A stretch of 64,000 nucleotides of DNA from Persicaria tinctoria (GCA_037127255.1 JBANSL010000004.1:37846467-37910466); one strand, 5' to 3'; counted from the first letter of the stretch, positions 1 through 12,032 are shown. Program-made: numbers and translations. The notes: generated by a model from the sequence alone, not told the origin.

Positions 1-1043
1 TGATTAGCAATGATTGAAAGCCTATAAATAAAACACTAGAAGCTGGATTTTATTCAATTCAATTTCAGAGATACACAAGTAGTTACAAGTAGAGAGAGAG
101 AGAGAGAGAGTTTGTGGCCGAGTGGAGTTGTGAAGCGAGAGCGGAATTGGCTTCAATCGGTTGTAAACTTTGGTTAAGTTTAATGCATGTAGTTTCTTTT
201 CCATCAATGATGTCTGTGATTGCGATGAAGAGCGAGTAGTCCACCCACTTCTAGGGTCGGGGTGAGCCCGACGGTAGCCATGTGAGGTAACGCGGTAAAG
301 GTACGATCTTTTTATGCAATTCGCCTTCTATCCCTATGAGCATGATTCTTTTGCGAAAGTTGAAGGTGATCCTTGTTTGCGTTATTGAAGCGAAAGTGAT
401 CTTAATACAACTTGGATTAATTATGTGAAAATGGTTAGTAACAATTAGGGTTTATGCGAAAGCCTCTATATTCCTATTTGTTAATAACGAAAGTTATTTG
501 ATGAAAAGCACGATCTTTTATGCCTTTATGTGTTATTTTGCATGGTTATCGTTGTGGTGTTGAATCCCCGATCTTGGAAGTATTTTAGTTCATTGATTTA
601 TTTCACAAAGTTCCGAGTTTTCAAGTTTCTGCAGTCAATATTGAGTTGTCTTATGTCGATTTTTGTAGTCGATATTGAGTATCTCCAGTCAATATCGACC
701 AAGGTTCTGCACTTGTGTTCTGTTTCTGTTTTGGGTCAATATTGAGTCATTGTGGTCGATTTTTCTACTCAATATCGAGTAACAGCACTCAATATTGACC
801 AAGTTTGCTGTCTTTGCTTTCTTTTTTGCTTTTCTCTGTTGTTTCTGTCTGTCTGTTTAAATTTTCTGCCTGTGAGATTTACCGCTACCTGAGATCCGCT
901 GACACGCTTCCTCGAGGATCGATCCTGACTTCCCACTGCTGCATCGGGAGGGAGTCTTGTAATCATTTGCAAGAGACGGAATCTGGTTTGCTTTACTTTA
1001 CTTATATTTTGAATTGCAAGTCTCGATTTTCCTCTCTATAACA
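1..1043 (+). mobile_element. LTR (right part) of an Athila-type retrotransposon, old relative of TRG
   Basis: The stretch aligns by eye with the TRG LTRs at 39751-41511 and 46921-48774. It shares the TATAAATA box (here 23-30), the block around 218-285 (gcgatgaagagcgagtagt, cgagcccgac) and the end block around 890-1043 (gatccgctgacacgcttcctc, gtcttgtaat). The end TATAACA at 1043 corresponds to TATCAACA in TRG. The repeated motif that reads TCGATATCGAGT in TRG appears here mostly as TCGATATTGAGT (640-800), as expected if methylated CpG has decayed to TpG in an older copy. A (GA)n run lies at about 93-110. The left end is outside the window, so solo LTR versus 3' LTR cannot be decided. No coding potential is visible. 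Confidence 0.8.
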
Positions 1044-1478
1044 GTAAACCATCAAAACAAACAAAACATGGGACACGAATATTAACTCCCAAAGAAATAA
1101 TGAAAACAAAGAAGACACCTAGTCGCGGATGAGGAAGAATCAAACCAGCCATCTCAAGACGGAATGCAGAGATCATCTCAGGCCAGGGGAACCTAGGTTT
1201 ATGGGTGAACGATTGTTTAAACTCAAAAAGGTCAGGAACAATTGGTTTTTTCACAGGACAAAAACGCCCCGGAACAGTCCGACAATTAAAACCTTTCCCG
1301 GATTTTTCACGGACCAGGAACCACTTATGTTTCCAATTTGGTTTGCTAGAAAGCCTCTCCATATAACCACAACTAGAATTGCACTGATAAAACCATGAGT
1401 CCTGAGTCCCCTTTTTCAAGGAAAAAAAATACTAAAAATCAACTTTAGGGTAGGAGTGACCCCGATCTCCTTGCCCCT
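1044..1478 (-). pseudogene. Downstream half of a plant retroelement gag-like ORF
   Basis: An open frame on the minus strand (1419 to 1036) contains the pattern W-K-H-K-W-F-L-V-R preceded by D-S-W-F-Y-Q. This resembles the conserved block of the large plant gag-like/'putative plant transposon protein' family, where a W-K-x-R-F-F-F-V motif follows an S-P-G-F-Y-x-F motif. Its upstream half lies at 11122-12032 in the same orientation, so the SIRE element between them is an insertion. There is a single reading frame across this piece but no complete gene. The left side is cut by the LTR ending at 1043. The family assignment rests on motif memory only. Confidence 0.55.
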
Positions 1479-2481
1479 TGATAACTCCCTCCCTTGATGA
1501 AAATCGGAATAAATGTTTCAAAGGCTTTGACAGGATGTTTGTGTCAAAGGCCTTGGAGCATTAAAAGTCGATGAAATACAAAACCTGTTTTATAAGTCCG
1601 TATATTATTTAATCTTATTATATACTTCCTTTATATTATATATATGACTAATCTTTCAGGAAGTATTTTCGAGATTATATCTTTCCTTGTGGTGCATATC
1701 GAGGAGATCCAATTCAAAGAAGATCATGTCTTCAAAGTGTCCTAAAATAGAAGATCCGGGCGCGCCATAATCTTTACTAGCCGTTGTTGAAGATCTGGTG
1801 TTGAAGAACCTCATGCTCCACATTACTTCTATAAAGGAAAGGAAGAAGAAGACAGAACACACAAGTGCTACACGAGCTTTAATTCATTCAAGCGAGATTT
1901 GTCTTCCAAAGTGTCTCTCTGCTAGCGCTCAAGAGTTTGCTGTTTATTTCAAAGCCTTTGAGAGTCACCGTGAGCTTATAGGATATATTCATTAAAAGTG
2001 TTACTCGAGAGTTTGTAACTCGGGAAGTTGCACTAGGCTATTGATTTGTGAGAGTAAGAGGATTGTACTAGATAGCTGAGAGAGGTGGGGCTCTTCTAGA
2101 TTGGTCTAGGACTCCAAGGGGACGTGAGTTGACTAGATTGCAATTGTATAGGAGAGAGGCTTCTCGGTGAGCTATTAGGATCCTAAGCTAAGCGAATCAA
2201 TAAAGCCTTTTGAATCCTAGGGTTGTGGAAGAACCCTAGGCGGGGACGTAGGCCAAGTTCGTGCCGAACCTCGTAAACAATTACTCGTGTTCTTTACTTA
2301 TTGCTTTACCTTATTTCCGCACTTGGTTCAATTGTCTAACTTTATGTTTCAGGTTTAATCTCAAAGGTTTTGGTACAAGCTCCAAAAGTCTTGAGACTTT
2401 CTGCGAAAAACAAGCATACTCTATTCAACCCCCCTTCTAGAGTATTTCTAGTTTACATTGTTTTATATTATCGAAACTTCA
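1479..2481 (+). repeat. 5' LTR of SIRE-type element
   Basis: The boundary is TGATAACTCCC on the left and ATCGAAACTTCA on the right, followed two bases later by the primer-binding site. It matches 10114-11121 along its whole length with scattered substitutions. A GGGCGCGCC patch occurs near 1758. ORFs inside it on either strand recur in both LTRs and carry no known domain, so they are not genes. Confidence 0.93.
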
Positions 2482-2483
2482 AT

Positions 2484-2497
2484 TGGTATTAGAGCTT
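2484..2497 (+). other. Primer-binding site, initiator tRNA-Met type
   Basis: TGGTATTAGAGCTT lies two bases after the 5' LTR end. Plant copia elements usually carry TGGTATCAGAGC, complementary to the 3' end of initiator tRNA-Met. Here one C has become T. Confidence 0.85.
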
Positions 2498-2539
2498 TAC
2501 TCACTGTTTTTGATCTAACAATCTTGTGAGTTTTCGATC

Positions 2540-4337
2540 ATGTCTGGTGAAGCAAGCGGAGGATTTGCACAGGGAAGGTCCACAAGCAGACCGCCACTCT
2601 TTGTAGGAAACAACTTTGTCCACTAGAGATCTTTGATGAAGATGTTCATCATAGACCAAGATCTAGAGCTTTGGAACATTATAGAGAATGGTCCGAAGAT
2701 TCCAGAAAAGAAGGACCAAATGATACCAAAGTTGCAAAGAAGGAGTCTGAATACAACCAAGCAGATCTTGAAACCATCTCCAAAAACTACAGGGCTATTA
2801 ACTTACTTTATTGTGGTCTTAGCACTGATGAGTTTAACCGTATTTCATCTTGTAGGTCAGCTAAAGAGATTTGGGACAAATTGGTCGTCACCTATGAAGG
2901 AACGAGCCAAGTAAAAGACACCAAGATCAGCATCTTCCTTAGAAAGTATGAGCTCTTCAAGATGAAGTCTGATAAGTCAATCAAGGCCATGTTCACATGA
3001 TTCACAGAAATCACCAACAACCTTGACTCTCTCGGCAAGAGCTTTACCAACGTCGAGAAAGTGAGGAAGATACTGAGGTGCCTTCCAAAGGAGAAATGGG
3101 GTCCAAAAGTAACAGCTATAGAGGAAGCCCGGGACCTCACCACTCTACCCCTTGATGACCTTCTTGGGAAGCTGATCACGCATGGGATGATTCTTAATGA
3201 AGACGATGGAGAACTTCCAGCTAACACTAAGAACTTGGCACTCAAGTCTAAGAAGGATGAACCCAAGGATGGATCTGATTCCGAAGATGAGGATGACGAT
3301 GAGGATGATCCTTTTGCTCTTATCACAAGATGCCTTGCTAGAATTCTCAAAATGAAGAAGCAATTCAACAACAAGGATGGATCAGAGTCTTCAAAATTTT
3401 GAGTAAGCCTCAATACAACAAGTATGAAAAGAAGACTAAACCGTTGTCTTGTTTTGAATGTGGTGAAACAGATCATCTTGTGAAGGACTGCCCTCAAAAG
3501 ACAAAGAGCCAGCCCAAGAAAGGTGACAAATGGAAGAAGAAAGCCATGGTGGCAACTTGGAGTGATTCCGACTCTGACTCCGACGATGAGAAGGCCAACA
3601 TTTGTCTTATGGCCTCAGAAGATGAATCCCACGATGAAAAGCTTGAAGCTACTGTAAGAGAACTTATGGAAAGTCCAAAAGAGGTATTATCGGAATTCCT
3701 TTCCAATATGATTGCCAATGAAGAGAAGCTTATTGCCCAAACTAACATTCTTATTAAGAGAACTATGGACCAGGAAAGAACTATTGAGGATCTGTCTATG
3801 AGGGTCAAAGGTCTTGAAGCTTCTTATTCAGGTCTTGACATTAAAGTCAAGACGCTTGACTCAGAGAAATCTGAACTCAAGCAAGATCTCTCCTCTCTAA
3901 GAAATGAGCATCATGACTTAGAGAACGAGAAGATCTCCCTGAATAATAAGATTCAAGACCAACAGACAGCCCTCATAAGTTTTACCAAATCCAAAGGTAC
4001 TCTCGATAGGATGTTGGGTGAGCAACAAAGCTCTCTAAACAAAAGTGGTATTGGTTACAATCCAAAGTTTTTAAAGAAGCAACACATTACCACTCTTGTA
4101 AAGGCAAAAGGAAGCAGAACCTCTCCTATATGTCACCATTGTGCTAGAAAGGGACATGTAAAAGAGACCTGCCCTTATAGAAGAAAGGATCCATATATTA
4201 TTCGCAATACATTTCCTGTTCATTTGAGAAAAGAACGGATAACACAAGTTTGGGTTCCAAAAGGCACTATTTTACCAAATATGGTTTACCCTAACAATGG
4301 ATCTAAATTTTCTTATTGGTCTAGCCACAAAGGTTGA
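2540..4337 (+). pseudogene. gag of SIRE-type element, disrupted
   Basis: The start ATG at 2540 begins a SIRE-like gag N-terminus (motif T/S-R-P-P-L-F-x-G-x-N-F). A TAG at 2624-2626 stands where the family has Trp, and a TGA at 2998-3000 stands in place of a coding triplet. The frame changes near 2725-2735 and again near 3395-3402. Two CCHC zinc knuckles remain: C-F-E-C-G-E-T-D-H-L-V-K-D-C at about 3450 and C-H-H-C-A-R-K-G-H-V-K-E-T-C at about 4131. An acidic Ser/Asp stretch and a coiled-coil-like region lie between them. A further frame change between 4337 and 4364 separates it from pol. Gag would package the RNA; this copy cannot make a full product. Confidence 0.88.
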
Positions 4338-4363
4338 TGTTTGTCTTGTAGGAGATCACCAAG

Positions 4364-7300
4364 GTGAAAGAACACAAATGGATTATTGATAATGAATGCT
4401 CGAGGCATATGAGTGGGAAGAGTTCTCTCTTTCATGATCTAAAGGAGCAATCCACGGGAACAATCACTCTTGGTGACAAAGGGAAATGCGACATCGTTGG
4501 TATTGGTAGTGTTGGAAGCGATTCCAGCCATAGTATTAAAAATGTCTATCTTGTTAATGGTTTGAAGTATAATCTGCTTAGTGTCTCTCAATTATGTGAT
4601 AGTGGTAACAATGTCAGATTTAACAAGAAAAGATGTATAGTGTGCAGAGAAGATACAGGTGAAGTTATATTGATTGCATACCGTTACAACAATATATACG
4701 CCGTAAATGCTGATCAAGTGGCACAAGGAAGCTTAACCTGTCTAAAGGCTTTGACGGACGATCCAAAGCTCTGGCACAGGAGACTCGGTCATGTGAGTCC
4801 ACATACACTACAGAAGCTTGTGTCCAAAGGGCTTGTAAGAGGGCTACCTGAAATGGACTTCAAAGGTATTGACATGTGCAACGCATGCACACGAGGTAAA
4901 CAAACATGTAGCTCGTTCAAACCCAAAAAGGTTGTAAGTTCTTCTAGACCCCTTGAACTTTTACATATGGATTTATGTGGCCCTATGCGAGTCAAATCTC
5001 CCAATGGTAAAAAGTACATGCTAGTTGTTGTTGATGATTTTTCTAGATATACTTGGGTTGCATTTTTAAAAGAAAAATCAGAGGCCTTATTTGAGTTTTC
5101 AAAACTTTGTAAGGAGTTGCAAACTTTAAGAAACGAGCCCATAGTGTCAATTCGGAGTGATCATGGTAGGGAGTTTGATCAACTTCAATTTGATTTGTTT
5201 TGTGCTAAATATGGCATCTCCCATAACTTTTCTGCTCCTAGGACACCTCAACAAAACGGGGTTGTGGAACGCAAGAACCGCACCTTAGAGGATATGGCCA
5301 GGACTTTGCTTTTCAAAAATGCATTACCTAAAACCTATTGGGCTGAAGCTGTTAACACAGCTAACTATATTTTGAATCATTGTCTTATTCGTTCCATCTT
5401 AAAGAAAACTCCTTATGAACTTTTCAAAGGCCGCAAACCACTTATATCTTATTTTAAACCCTTTGGCTGTACTTGTTTTGTTCATAACAATGGAAAAGAT
5501 AACTTTGGGAAATTTGATGCGCGTAGTGATGAAGGTATATTTCTTGGCTATTCCACGAGTAGCAAAGCTTATAGAATCTTCAATAAAAGGACCCAGGTAG
5601 TTGAAGAAAGTATACATGTTATTTTTTATGAATGCAATGACGGTGCTTTAAGTGAAAGTGTTGCAGATATAGATCTTAACATCCATGAAGGGAACGAGGA
5701 AGGTGATGATGCTGCTACCAAGAACACAGAGAAAAGGAACATGCAGGAACTGATTCTTAACACTGAAGAATTGGCCCAAGGTGTTGAAGATTCGTCCAAA
5801 GCCCTTGGTGTCCAATCCAACAGTGTTCAGACGTCAGAAACTGTCGTAACTGAACCTAACAGGACCACGGAGTTAGATGTACTGCAAGTCAATCCTACTA
5901 GTGTGACGAATCAAGGAGCTGAGACGAGCAAAAGGAAATTCAAATACTCCTCATCACACTCATTAAATGATATCATTTCTGACCCTACTTCTAGTGTTCA
6001 AACTCATTCTAAACTTAAAGATCTTTGTGCTTTTCACGCGTTTGTTTCTCTTATTGATCCAAAGAAGATAGATGAGGCACTTCAGGAGCCAGACTGGATC
6101 ATTGCTATGCAAAGTGAGCTTAATGAATTTGAAAGGAACAAAGTCTGGACCTTGAAGCCTAGGCCAAAGCATCAATCAGTCATTAGCACACGATGGGTAT
6201 TTCGAAACAAGCTAGATGAGAATGGTAAGATGGTAAGGAACAAGGCAAGGCTTGTTGCTCAAGGCTACAATCAAGAAGAAGGTATTGACTACGAGGAGAC
6301 CTTTGCTCCTGTAGCCAGGCTTGAAGCTATTCGCATTTTATTAGCATTTTCATCTTTTGTGAGCATAAAGTTATATCAAATGGATGTCAAGTGTGCTTTT
6401 CTCAATGGTTTCTTAGAGGAAGAAGTATATGTGGCTCAACCCCCAGGTTTTGAAAGTTCAGAATTTCCTAATCATGTTTATAAACTTGACAAAGCGCTTT
6501 ATGGTTTGAAACAAGCCCCAAGAGCTTGGTATGAGCGCTTGTCAAAATATCTTTTAGAAAATGATTTTAAGAGGGGGTTGATCGACAAGACTCTTTTGAT
6601 CAAAACCAAAGGAAAGGACATTTTGGTTATTCAAATTTATGTTGATGATATATTATTTGGTGCTACTAACACATCTTTGTGCAAGGAATTCTCTGACATC
6701 ATGTGCAGTGAATTTGAGATGAGCTTGATGGGTGAACTCAACTTCTTTTTGGGATTACAAGTTCATCAATCCAAGAAAGGGATCTTTGTCAACCAAAGCA
6801 AGTACACTAAGGATCTCTTGAAGAAGTTCAAGATGGATCAATCCAAGGCAGCCAAGACTCCCATGAGCTCAACATTGTCTCTAGATCAAGACAAGACTGG
6901 AATAAGTGTCAATCAAAAGGAGTATCGAGGAATGATTGGATCTTTATTATATCTCACGGCTAGTAGACCTGACATCATGTTTAGTGTTTGCATGTGTGCT
7001 AGGTTTCAAGCTGATCCTAAAGAATCTCACCTCGTGGCTGTGAAGAGGATCTTTCGATATCTCAATGGCACTAAGGAGCTTGGACTATGGTACCCAACGC
7101 AAAAGGATTTCACTTTAATTGGATATTCTGATGCAGATTTTGCAGGCTATAAGGTGGATAGGAAGAGCACATCAGGATGTTGCCAATTCTTAGGAGCGTC
7201 TTTGATCAGTTGGCACTCAAAGAAGCAAAACTCAGTTGCTCTATCCACAACAGAAGCCGAATACATTGCAGCTGGAGCCTACTGCTCCCAAATCCTTTGG

Positions 7301-7591
7301 ATAGCTCAACAAATGCGAGATCTTGGCATCAACCTCAAAGGTATTCCAATTAAGTGTGACAATACAAGTTCCATCTCCATCACTAAGAATCCTCTTCAGC
7401 ATTCAAGGACCAAACATATTGATGTAAGACATCATTTCATTAGAGATCATGTTGAAAAAGGTGATGTGTCCATTTCGTTTATTTCAACTGATTATCAATG
7501 GGCTGACATTTTCACTAAGCCTTTGGCAGAGGACAGGTTCACCTTCATAAGACGAGAGATTGGGATGCTTAACAAGGATGCACTTTCGTAG
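4364..7591 (+). CDS. pol: Copia pol polyprotein: protease remnant, integrase, reverse transcriptase, RNase H
   Basis: This is a 1075-residue uninterrupted frame. The protease box near residue 9 reads D-N-E-C-S-R-H-M where copia elements have D-S-G-C-S-x-H-M, so the catalytic Asp-Ser-Gly is altered and processing is probably lost. The integrase zinc finger starts at about residue 138 (W-H-R-R-L-G-H). Its catalytic residues are visible at D203, D266 and E302, with 35 residues between the last two (DD35E). RT carries Y-V-D-D at 759-762 and [13 protein letters not shown]. RNase H has S-D-A-D-F-A-G near 922 and ends with the usual K-H-I-D-V-R-H-H-F block. The first Met is only the first in-frame one; the true product would be a gag-pol fusion. 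RT and integrase look potentially functional. Confidence 0.93.
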   Translation: MKEHKWIIDNECSRHMSGKSSLFHDLKEQSTGTITLGDKGKCDIVGIGSVGSDSSHSIKNVYLVNGLKYNLLSVSQLCDSGNNVRFNKKRCIVCREDTGEVILIAYRYNNIYAVNADQVAQGSLTCLKALTDDPKLWHRRLGHVSPHTLQKLVSKGLVRGLPEMDFKGIDMCNACTRGKQTCSSFKPKKVVSSSRPLELLHMDLCGPMRVKSPNGKKYMLVVVDDFSRYTWVAFLKEKSEALFEFSKLCKELQTLRNEPIVSIRSDHGREFDQLQFDLFCAKYGISHNFSAPRTPQQNGVVERKNRTLEDMARTLLFKNALPKTYWAEAVNTANYILNHCLIRSILKKTPYELFKGRKPLISYFKPFGCTCFVHNNGKDNFGKFDARSDEGIFLGYSTSSKAYRIFNKRTQVVEESIHVIFYECNDGALSESVADIDLNIHEGNEEGDDAATKNTEKRNMQELILNTEELAQGVEDSSKALGVQSNSVQTSETVVTEPNRTTELDVLQVNPTSVTNQGAETSKRKFKYSSSHSLNDIISDPTSSVQTHSKLKDLCAFHAFVSLIDPKKIDEALQEPDWIIAMQSELNEFERNKVWTLKPRPKHQSVISTRWVFRNKLDENGKMVRNKARLVAQGYNQEEGIDYEETFAPVARLEAIRILLAFSSFVSIKLYQMDVKCAFLNGFLEEEVYVAQPPGFESSEFPNHVYKLDKALYGLKQAPRAWYERLSKYLLENDFKRGLIDKTLLIKTKGKDILVIQIYVDDILFGATNTSLCKEFSDIMCSEFEMSLMGELNFFLGLQVHQSKKGIFVNQSKYTKDLLKKFKMDQSKAAKTPMSSTLSLDQDKTGISVNQKEYRGMIGSLLYLTASRPDIMFSVCMCARFQADPKESHLVAVKRIFRYLNGTKELGLWYPTQKDFTLIGYSDADFAGYKVDRKSTSGCCQFLGASLISWHSKKQNSVALSTTEAEYIAAGAYCSQILWIAQQMRDLGINLKGIPIKCDNTSSISITKNPLQHSRTKHIDVRHHFIRDHVEKGDVSISFISTDYQWADIFTKPLAEDRFTFIRREIGMLNKDALS

Positions 7592-8064
7592 GGGGAGCAT
7601 TCCCTTTACGAAAGATAAATTCTACTTAGTGTCAAGACCCTTGAGAACTATGTCAAGATGTGTGAACTAAATGGTGGATTACATTTAACGGCTCATATAT
7701 TTTTGGTTAATATCTTTTTAGATATTTAATCAATTATATTTTTTTTCGGATTTCAAAAATTGCCTATTTATGTTATTGTCTTAACCATTGAGATATTTTT
7801 AATTATGGAACTAAATCCTTCAGATTTTCAGTCCGATTTTAATGGGAATATTTGAATTTGAATTGGAAACTCTTCAAATCTTGCAATGTTATCATTACCC
7901 TCCCTTGGAACTCTAAACCCGTCCCATCACTCCATCACATCTATCTAGTTATACCCACCTCTGTACCCGATTTCTTCACACTCTCAAACTGATCCAAACC
8001 CTTTCGCTTTCTCCTTCTTCAACCTCTCAACCTTTTCTAAAAGAAACCCTAGCCGATTCCCTCC
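7592..8064 (+). other. Spacer between pol and the env-position ORF
   Basis: Non-coding, AT-rich, with a purine run (AGGGGGAGC) directly at the pol stop that resembles an extra polypurine tract. I see no gene in it. The end (7960-8064) is pyrimidine-rich leader before the ATG at 8065. Confidence 0.6.
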
Positions 8065-9764
8065 ATGGCACCCAAAACAAAGAAAGCTGTCACACCCAAA
8101 AGACTTGGCGCCACCCCCAAGGGACGTCAGGCCACTGCCACCTCTCCCACACCTGAACCCGATCCTCAAGCCATTGTCCAAACTGTTGTCCAGAGCACCA
8201 TCGCTGAGAGCACGACCACTGCTACCAAGGGCACTCAAAAGCACTCTGCTAAGAAGCCTCCCAGTGCCAAACAGAAAGGGAAGAGGAAGATTTTGGCTGA
8301 GGAAGTGGACGAAGAAGAGGAGGAAGATGACCTAGATGCCATCCTGGAAAGAGATGTTGCCAAGGAAGCTGAGGAGGAAGCCTTGAGAAAGAAAAAGGCC
8401 GATGAGGAGGCCGAGCTTGCAAAGAAACTGGCCGAGGAAGAAGCTGAGAGGATTCGGAAGGAAGCCGAAGCCGAGGAGGTTCCATCCGAGGAGGATTCTG
8501 AAGAAGAAGAGCAAGAGGAGTCTGGAGATGACGAGGAAGCTGAAGGAGATGTAGCGGGGTCCGGTGAGGACTCGGGGTCTGAGGAAGAGGAGGAAGAATC
8601 TCCCTCTCCTTCTCCTCCTCCCCCGTCTCCGAAGAAGCGGAAAGCCCCTGCTGCTGTCAAGCCTCCGTCTCCCAAGCGCACCAGGAAGGGCACCCTCAGG
8701 ACTCTTGAAGCGCCTGTCAAGAGAGTTGCTCCGACGATTGCTCGCAGGAAGAATGCCGACCCCCCGGCCTATATCCAAGTAAATCAATCCTTTCCCTCCT
8801 CTTGGTTTCAAGATGCTGAGATTGCTCGTAAGTGGGTAGATGAGTTTCGAACTCTAGCTGTTCTGATTTTTTGGATTTTGAGTTCTTCGAAGCTTTGAAG
8901 TTACCCTGCATTGACCTTCTCAAAAAATCCCCAGCCTGGTCCCTTCTCAACCTTGAAACTGTCTACTACCCCCAGCTCACCCGTCTATTCTACATTAACC
9001 TAAAAGCCAAAAACGACACCAATGGTTGGTCCTTGGAGTCTGTTGTCAAAGGGGTTAGAATCTCTCTCAACTCCAATGATTTTGCAGATTTCCATGGCTT
9101 ACCTACCCCAGTTCCACCCTCTGAAATACACCCCTCAAAAGAGAATTGCATCATCCTCGCCCGAGCCAAGTACCTTCTACCCGAAGCATCCAACAACACC
9201 TCAAAGAAACTCCCCCACTCATCCCTAACCCTTGAGGCAAAAATAATTTTCAACATCATTGTTCGATGCCTCTTACCCCGTCTTAACTCTGGCTCACTCC
9301 TTACTGACAATGCCATGGTCCTGCTCTACCTCATCTTAAATGGCATTGACCTTGATCTGGCCAATACTATCCTTGGAACCATGACTCATGCCAAAAAAGC
9401 TAGAAAAGGCTCTCCCCTCCCCTTTGCTACCCTTTTGACCCCTCTCTTCAAAGCTTCTGGAATTGATGTCAAAAATGAAGAACAGCTGCGTCATATGGGT
9501 AAGTTCGAATCTAAGGGCCTTGAAAAGATTGGCATCACTCGGTCTCCCCAAGGGACCTTGAGTCTTGCCACTCCTTCAAAAGCCTTTCCCACTGCTCCAG
9601 CTTTCGATGAACGCATGGACAACCTAGAGTTGGGCTTGGAGCAAGTTCGCCTGGATATCAAGGAGCTGCAAAAGGAGTTTATGAAGGAGATGAGCGGGAT
9701 TTCCAAAATACTGCAAGGACTGTGGACGAGGCTCACTGATGATGCTCCGGATGACGAAGCTTAA
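8065..9764 (+). pseudogene. env-position ORF of SIRE-type element (frameshifted)
   Basis: Two frames make up one ancestral ORF. The first (8065-8898) encodes a Lys/Pro/Ser-rich start, then a very acidic, charged, probably coiled-coil segment (repeated E-E-A, K-K-A-D-E-E-A-E) and a basic Pro-rich linker. The second (8871-9764) encodes a domain like the 'putative plant transposon protein' segment found in many plant retroelements and ends in a predicted C-terminal coiled coil. The frame changes near 8862-8870, at a run of six T. SIRE elements are known for an ORF in this place, sometimes called env-like. I see no convincing signal peptide or membrane segment, so an envelope role is not supported here. 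Confidence 0.75.
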
Positions 9765-9875
9765 ACCCTACCCTACCCTACCCCACCCACTTGATACATT
9801 GCTGGTTTTTGGAAACGTTTTCAAAACTTTTGGTGACTTCTTGGTGACTATTTTACCTCCTCCCTTTGTTGAAAG

Positions 9876-9892
9876 ACAAAAAGGGGGAGATG
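9876..9892 (+). other. Internal polypurine-tract-like site
   Basis: The sequence ACAAAAAGGGGGAGATG lies about 220 bases upstream of the 3' LTR. It matches the typical copia PPT better than the site directly next to the LTR. It may be a second plus-strand priming site or a relic. Confidence 0.5.
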
Positions 9893-10097
9893 ATCTGTCG
9901 TGTTTAGACTTTGAAAACCTATCTGCTTGAAGGTCTTGGAAGACCTTGGTTTTTGATTTATGGTTTTCGGTTGGATGGTTTTTGCACGCTTTAAAAATTT
10001 TGATCCAACATTTGTCTAACCCTTGCAGGTACTTAGTCCGATTTCTATTTTATTATCTATGCTTGACTAAGTTGCAGGGATGCACAGGTTTTGTCTT

Positions 10098-10113
10098 TCA
10101 TCAAGGAGGAGAT
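10098..10113 (+). other. Polypurine tract of SIRE-type element
   Basis: A purine-rich run (AAGGAGGAGAT) abuts the 3' LTR start TGATAACT at 10114. Confidence 0.75.
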
Positions 10114-11121
10114 TGATAACTCCCTTCTTTGATGAAAATCGGAATAAATGTTTCAATGGCTTTGACAGGATGTTTGTGTCAAAGGCCTTGGAGCATTAAC
10201 AGTTGATGAAATACAAAACCTGTTTTATAAGTCCGTATATTATTTAATCTTATTATATACTTCCTTTATATTATATATATGACTAATCTTTCAGGAAGTA
10301 TTTTCGAGATTATATCTTTCCTTGTTGTGCATATCGAGGAGATCCAATTCAAAGAAGATCATGTCTTCAAAGTGTCCTAAAATAGAAGATCCGGGCGCGC
10401 CATAATCTTTACTAGCCGTTGTTGAAGATATGGTGTTGAAGAACCTCATGCTCCACATTACTTCTATAAAGGAAAGGAAGAAGAAGACAGAACACACATG
10501 TGCTACACGAGCTTTCATTCATTCAAGCGAGATCTGTCTTCCAAAGTGTCTCTCTGCTAGTGCTCAAGAGTTTGTTGTTTATTTCAAAGCCTTTGAGAGT
10601 CACTGAGAGCTTATAGGATATATTCATTTAAAGTGTTACTCGAGAGTTTATAACTCGGGAAGTTGCACTAGGCTATTGATTTGTGAGAGTAAGAGGATTG
10701 TACTAGATAGCTGAGAGAGGTGGGGCTCTTCTAGATTGGTCTAGGACTCCAAGGGAACGTGAGTTGACTAGATTGCAATTGTATAGGAGAGAGGCTTCTC
10801 GGTGAGCTATTAGGATCCTAAGCTAAGCGAATCAATAAAGCCTTTTGAATTATAGGGTTGGGTTGTGGAAGAACCCTAGGCGGGGACGTAGGCCAAGTTC
10901 GTGCTGAACCTCGTAAACAATTACTCGTGTTCTTTACTTATTGCTTTACCTTATTTTCGCACTTGGTTCGATTGTCTAACTTTGTGTTTCAGGTTTAATC
11001 TCAAAGGTTTTGGTATAAGCTCCAAAAGTCTTGAGACTTTCTGTGAAAAACGGGCATACTCTATTCAACCCCCCTTCTAGAGTATTTCTAGTTTACATTG
11101 TTTTATATTATCGAACCTTCA
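10114..11121 (+). repeat. 3' LTR of SIRE-type element
   Basis: Pairs with 1479-2481; begins TGATAACTCCC and ends CGAACCTTCA. The sequence right after it (CACCT) is the imperfect target-site duplication of CCCCT at 1474-1478. Confidence 0.93.
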
Positions 11122-12032
11122 CACCTCATGATAAAACTAGTAAAAAACATCCAACCATTGGGGACGATTTATGCAGGGCTTAAGTTGTATTCACTCAGAA
11201 ATTCCGTGAAAAAGGGGTGTAAGTGAAGCCGAAAACCCTGAGATAAGCTAGCCGCGTAGACAACTAGGCAATCTTCATAAGCATCCAGACAACCTCCTCC
11301 CTCCTCAGGAAGACAAAACTCCAGTTCAGCAGGCCATGGAAAAACTTGAGAAATAGCATCAAGATCGGCCAATCCAAGCAAGGTAGTGCATCCCCTAAGT
11401 TCTTCAACATGAGATCGCCACGGGTGGACTCTCTCAACTACTACCAGTGGACGGGCGGAAGGAGGCGATTAAGGCCTAAAGTCTCCACAGAAAAGAGAAG
11501 TGTCCAAGTCTTTTAGGTCATACAACGGAGTGTCCAAATCAGACAAGTTTTCTTTAGAACGAATCCTTTTCGGTGTTTCCGACACACCAATAGGAGAAGC
11601 CTCATAAGGAATCCAAATCGTTTCAGCCTCTTGACCAGCGTCCATAGGACGAGAGGTAGAGAAAAGGCCCGTGTTCTCAGGAGAACGGACTCCCGATTCA
11701 CCCACATCTTCGGAATTTTCATCTCCCGTGCATCCCTTCGAAGAAGAAGAAACTGTGTAAGGAGAAGAATAGTAATCAGGGTGAGTACGCTTCCGGCGCC
11801 TTCTCACCTTAATAGGGTTGCCTGTAGGACCAACCCGATTTGGAGTTGACGGAGATGTAGAAGAAGATGACTCTGACGAGGTACCACTGGAACTAGAAGA
11901 AGAACTCTCGGGAGAAGAGGAGGGAATCTCCTGAGATTGACGCGGATGAGAAGACGAAGCGACATCACCTCTTCACCCTTCTCCTCTTTCAAAATCATCT
12001 AATACATCGTGCTCTCCGCTGAGGTTAGCCAT
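11122..12032 (-). pseudogene. Upstream half of plant retroelement gag-like ORF
   Basis: The minus-strand ATG at 12032 opens a frame with a Ser-rich acidic N-terminus and then R-R-R-R-K-R-T-H. It has in-frame stops (TGA after about 19 codons, others near 11469 and 11169) but no frame change. Near 11180-11230 it encodes G-F-R-L-H-L-H-P-F-F-T-E-F-L-S-E-Y, followed by L-S-P. This is the signature of plant gag-like ORFs (G-x-R-x-P-L-H-P-F ... S-P-x-Q-L). The next expected block is found at 1044-1419, beyond the SIRE insertion. The gene was therefore already a transposon gene before it was split, and it is now dead. Confidence 0.65.

Larger units (their letters stand above)
1479..11121 (+). mobile_element. 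SIRE/Maximus-type Ty1/copia retrotransposon with env-position ORF
   Basis: Two near-identical LTRs of about 1.0 kb (1479-2481 and 10114-11121) start TGATAACT and end in CTTCA. They enclose a tRNA-Met-type primer site, gag, a long pol ORF and an extra ORF between pol and the 3' LTR, which is the SIRE layout. The flanking 5-mers are CCCCT (1474-1478) and CACCT (11122-11126), a target duplication with one mismatch. The LTRs differ by roughly 2-3 bases per 100 in the parts I compared, so the insertion is fairly young. It is defective: gag has stops and frameshifts and the protease active site is altered. It splits the minus-strand gag-like gene of the host element. Confidence 0.93.

Noticed and set aside
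1656..1862. Small minus-strand ORF in the SIRE LTR, also at 10291-10518
   Set aside because: Present in both LTRs only because the LTRs are copies; no domain.
8235..8811. Ser-rich and Arg/Leu-rich antisense ORFs opposite the SIRE env-position ORF
   Set aside because: They arise from the Glu/Lys-rich repeats on the other strand.
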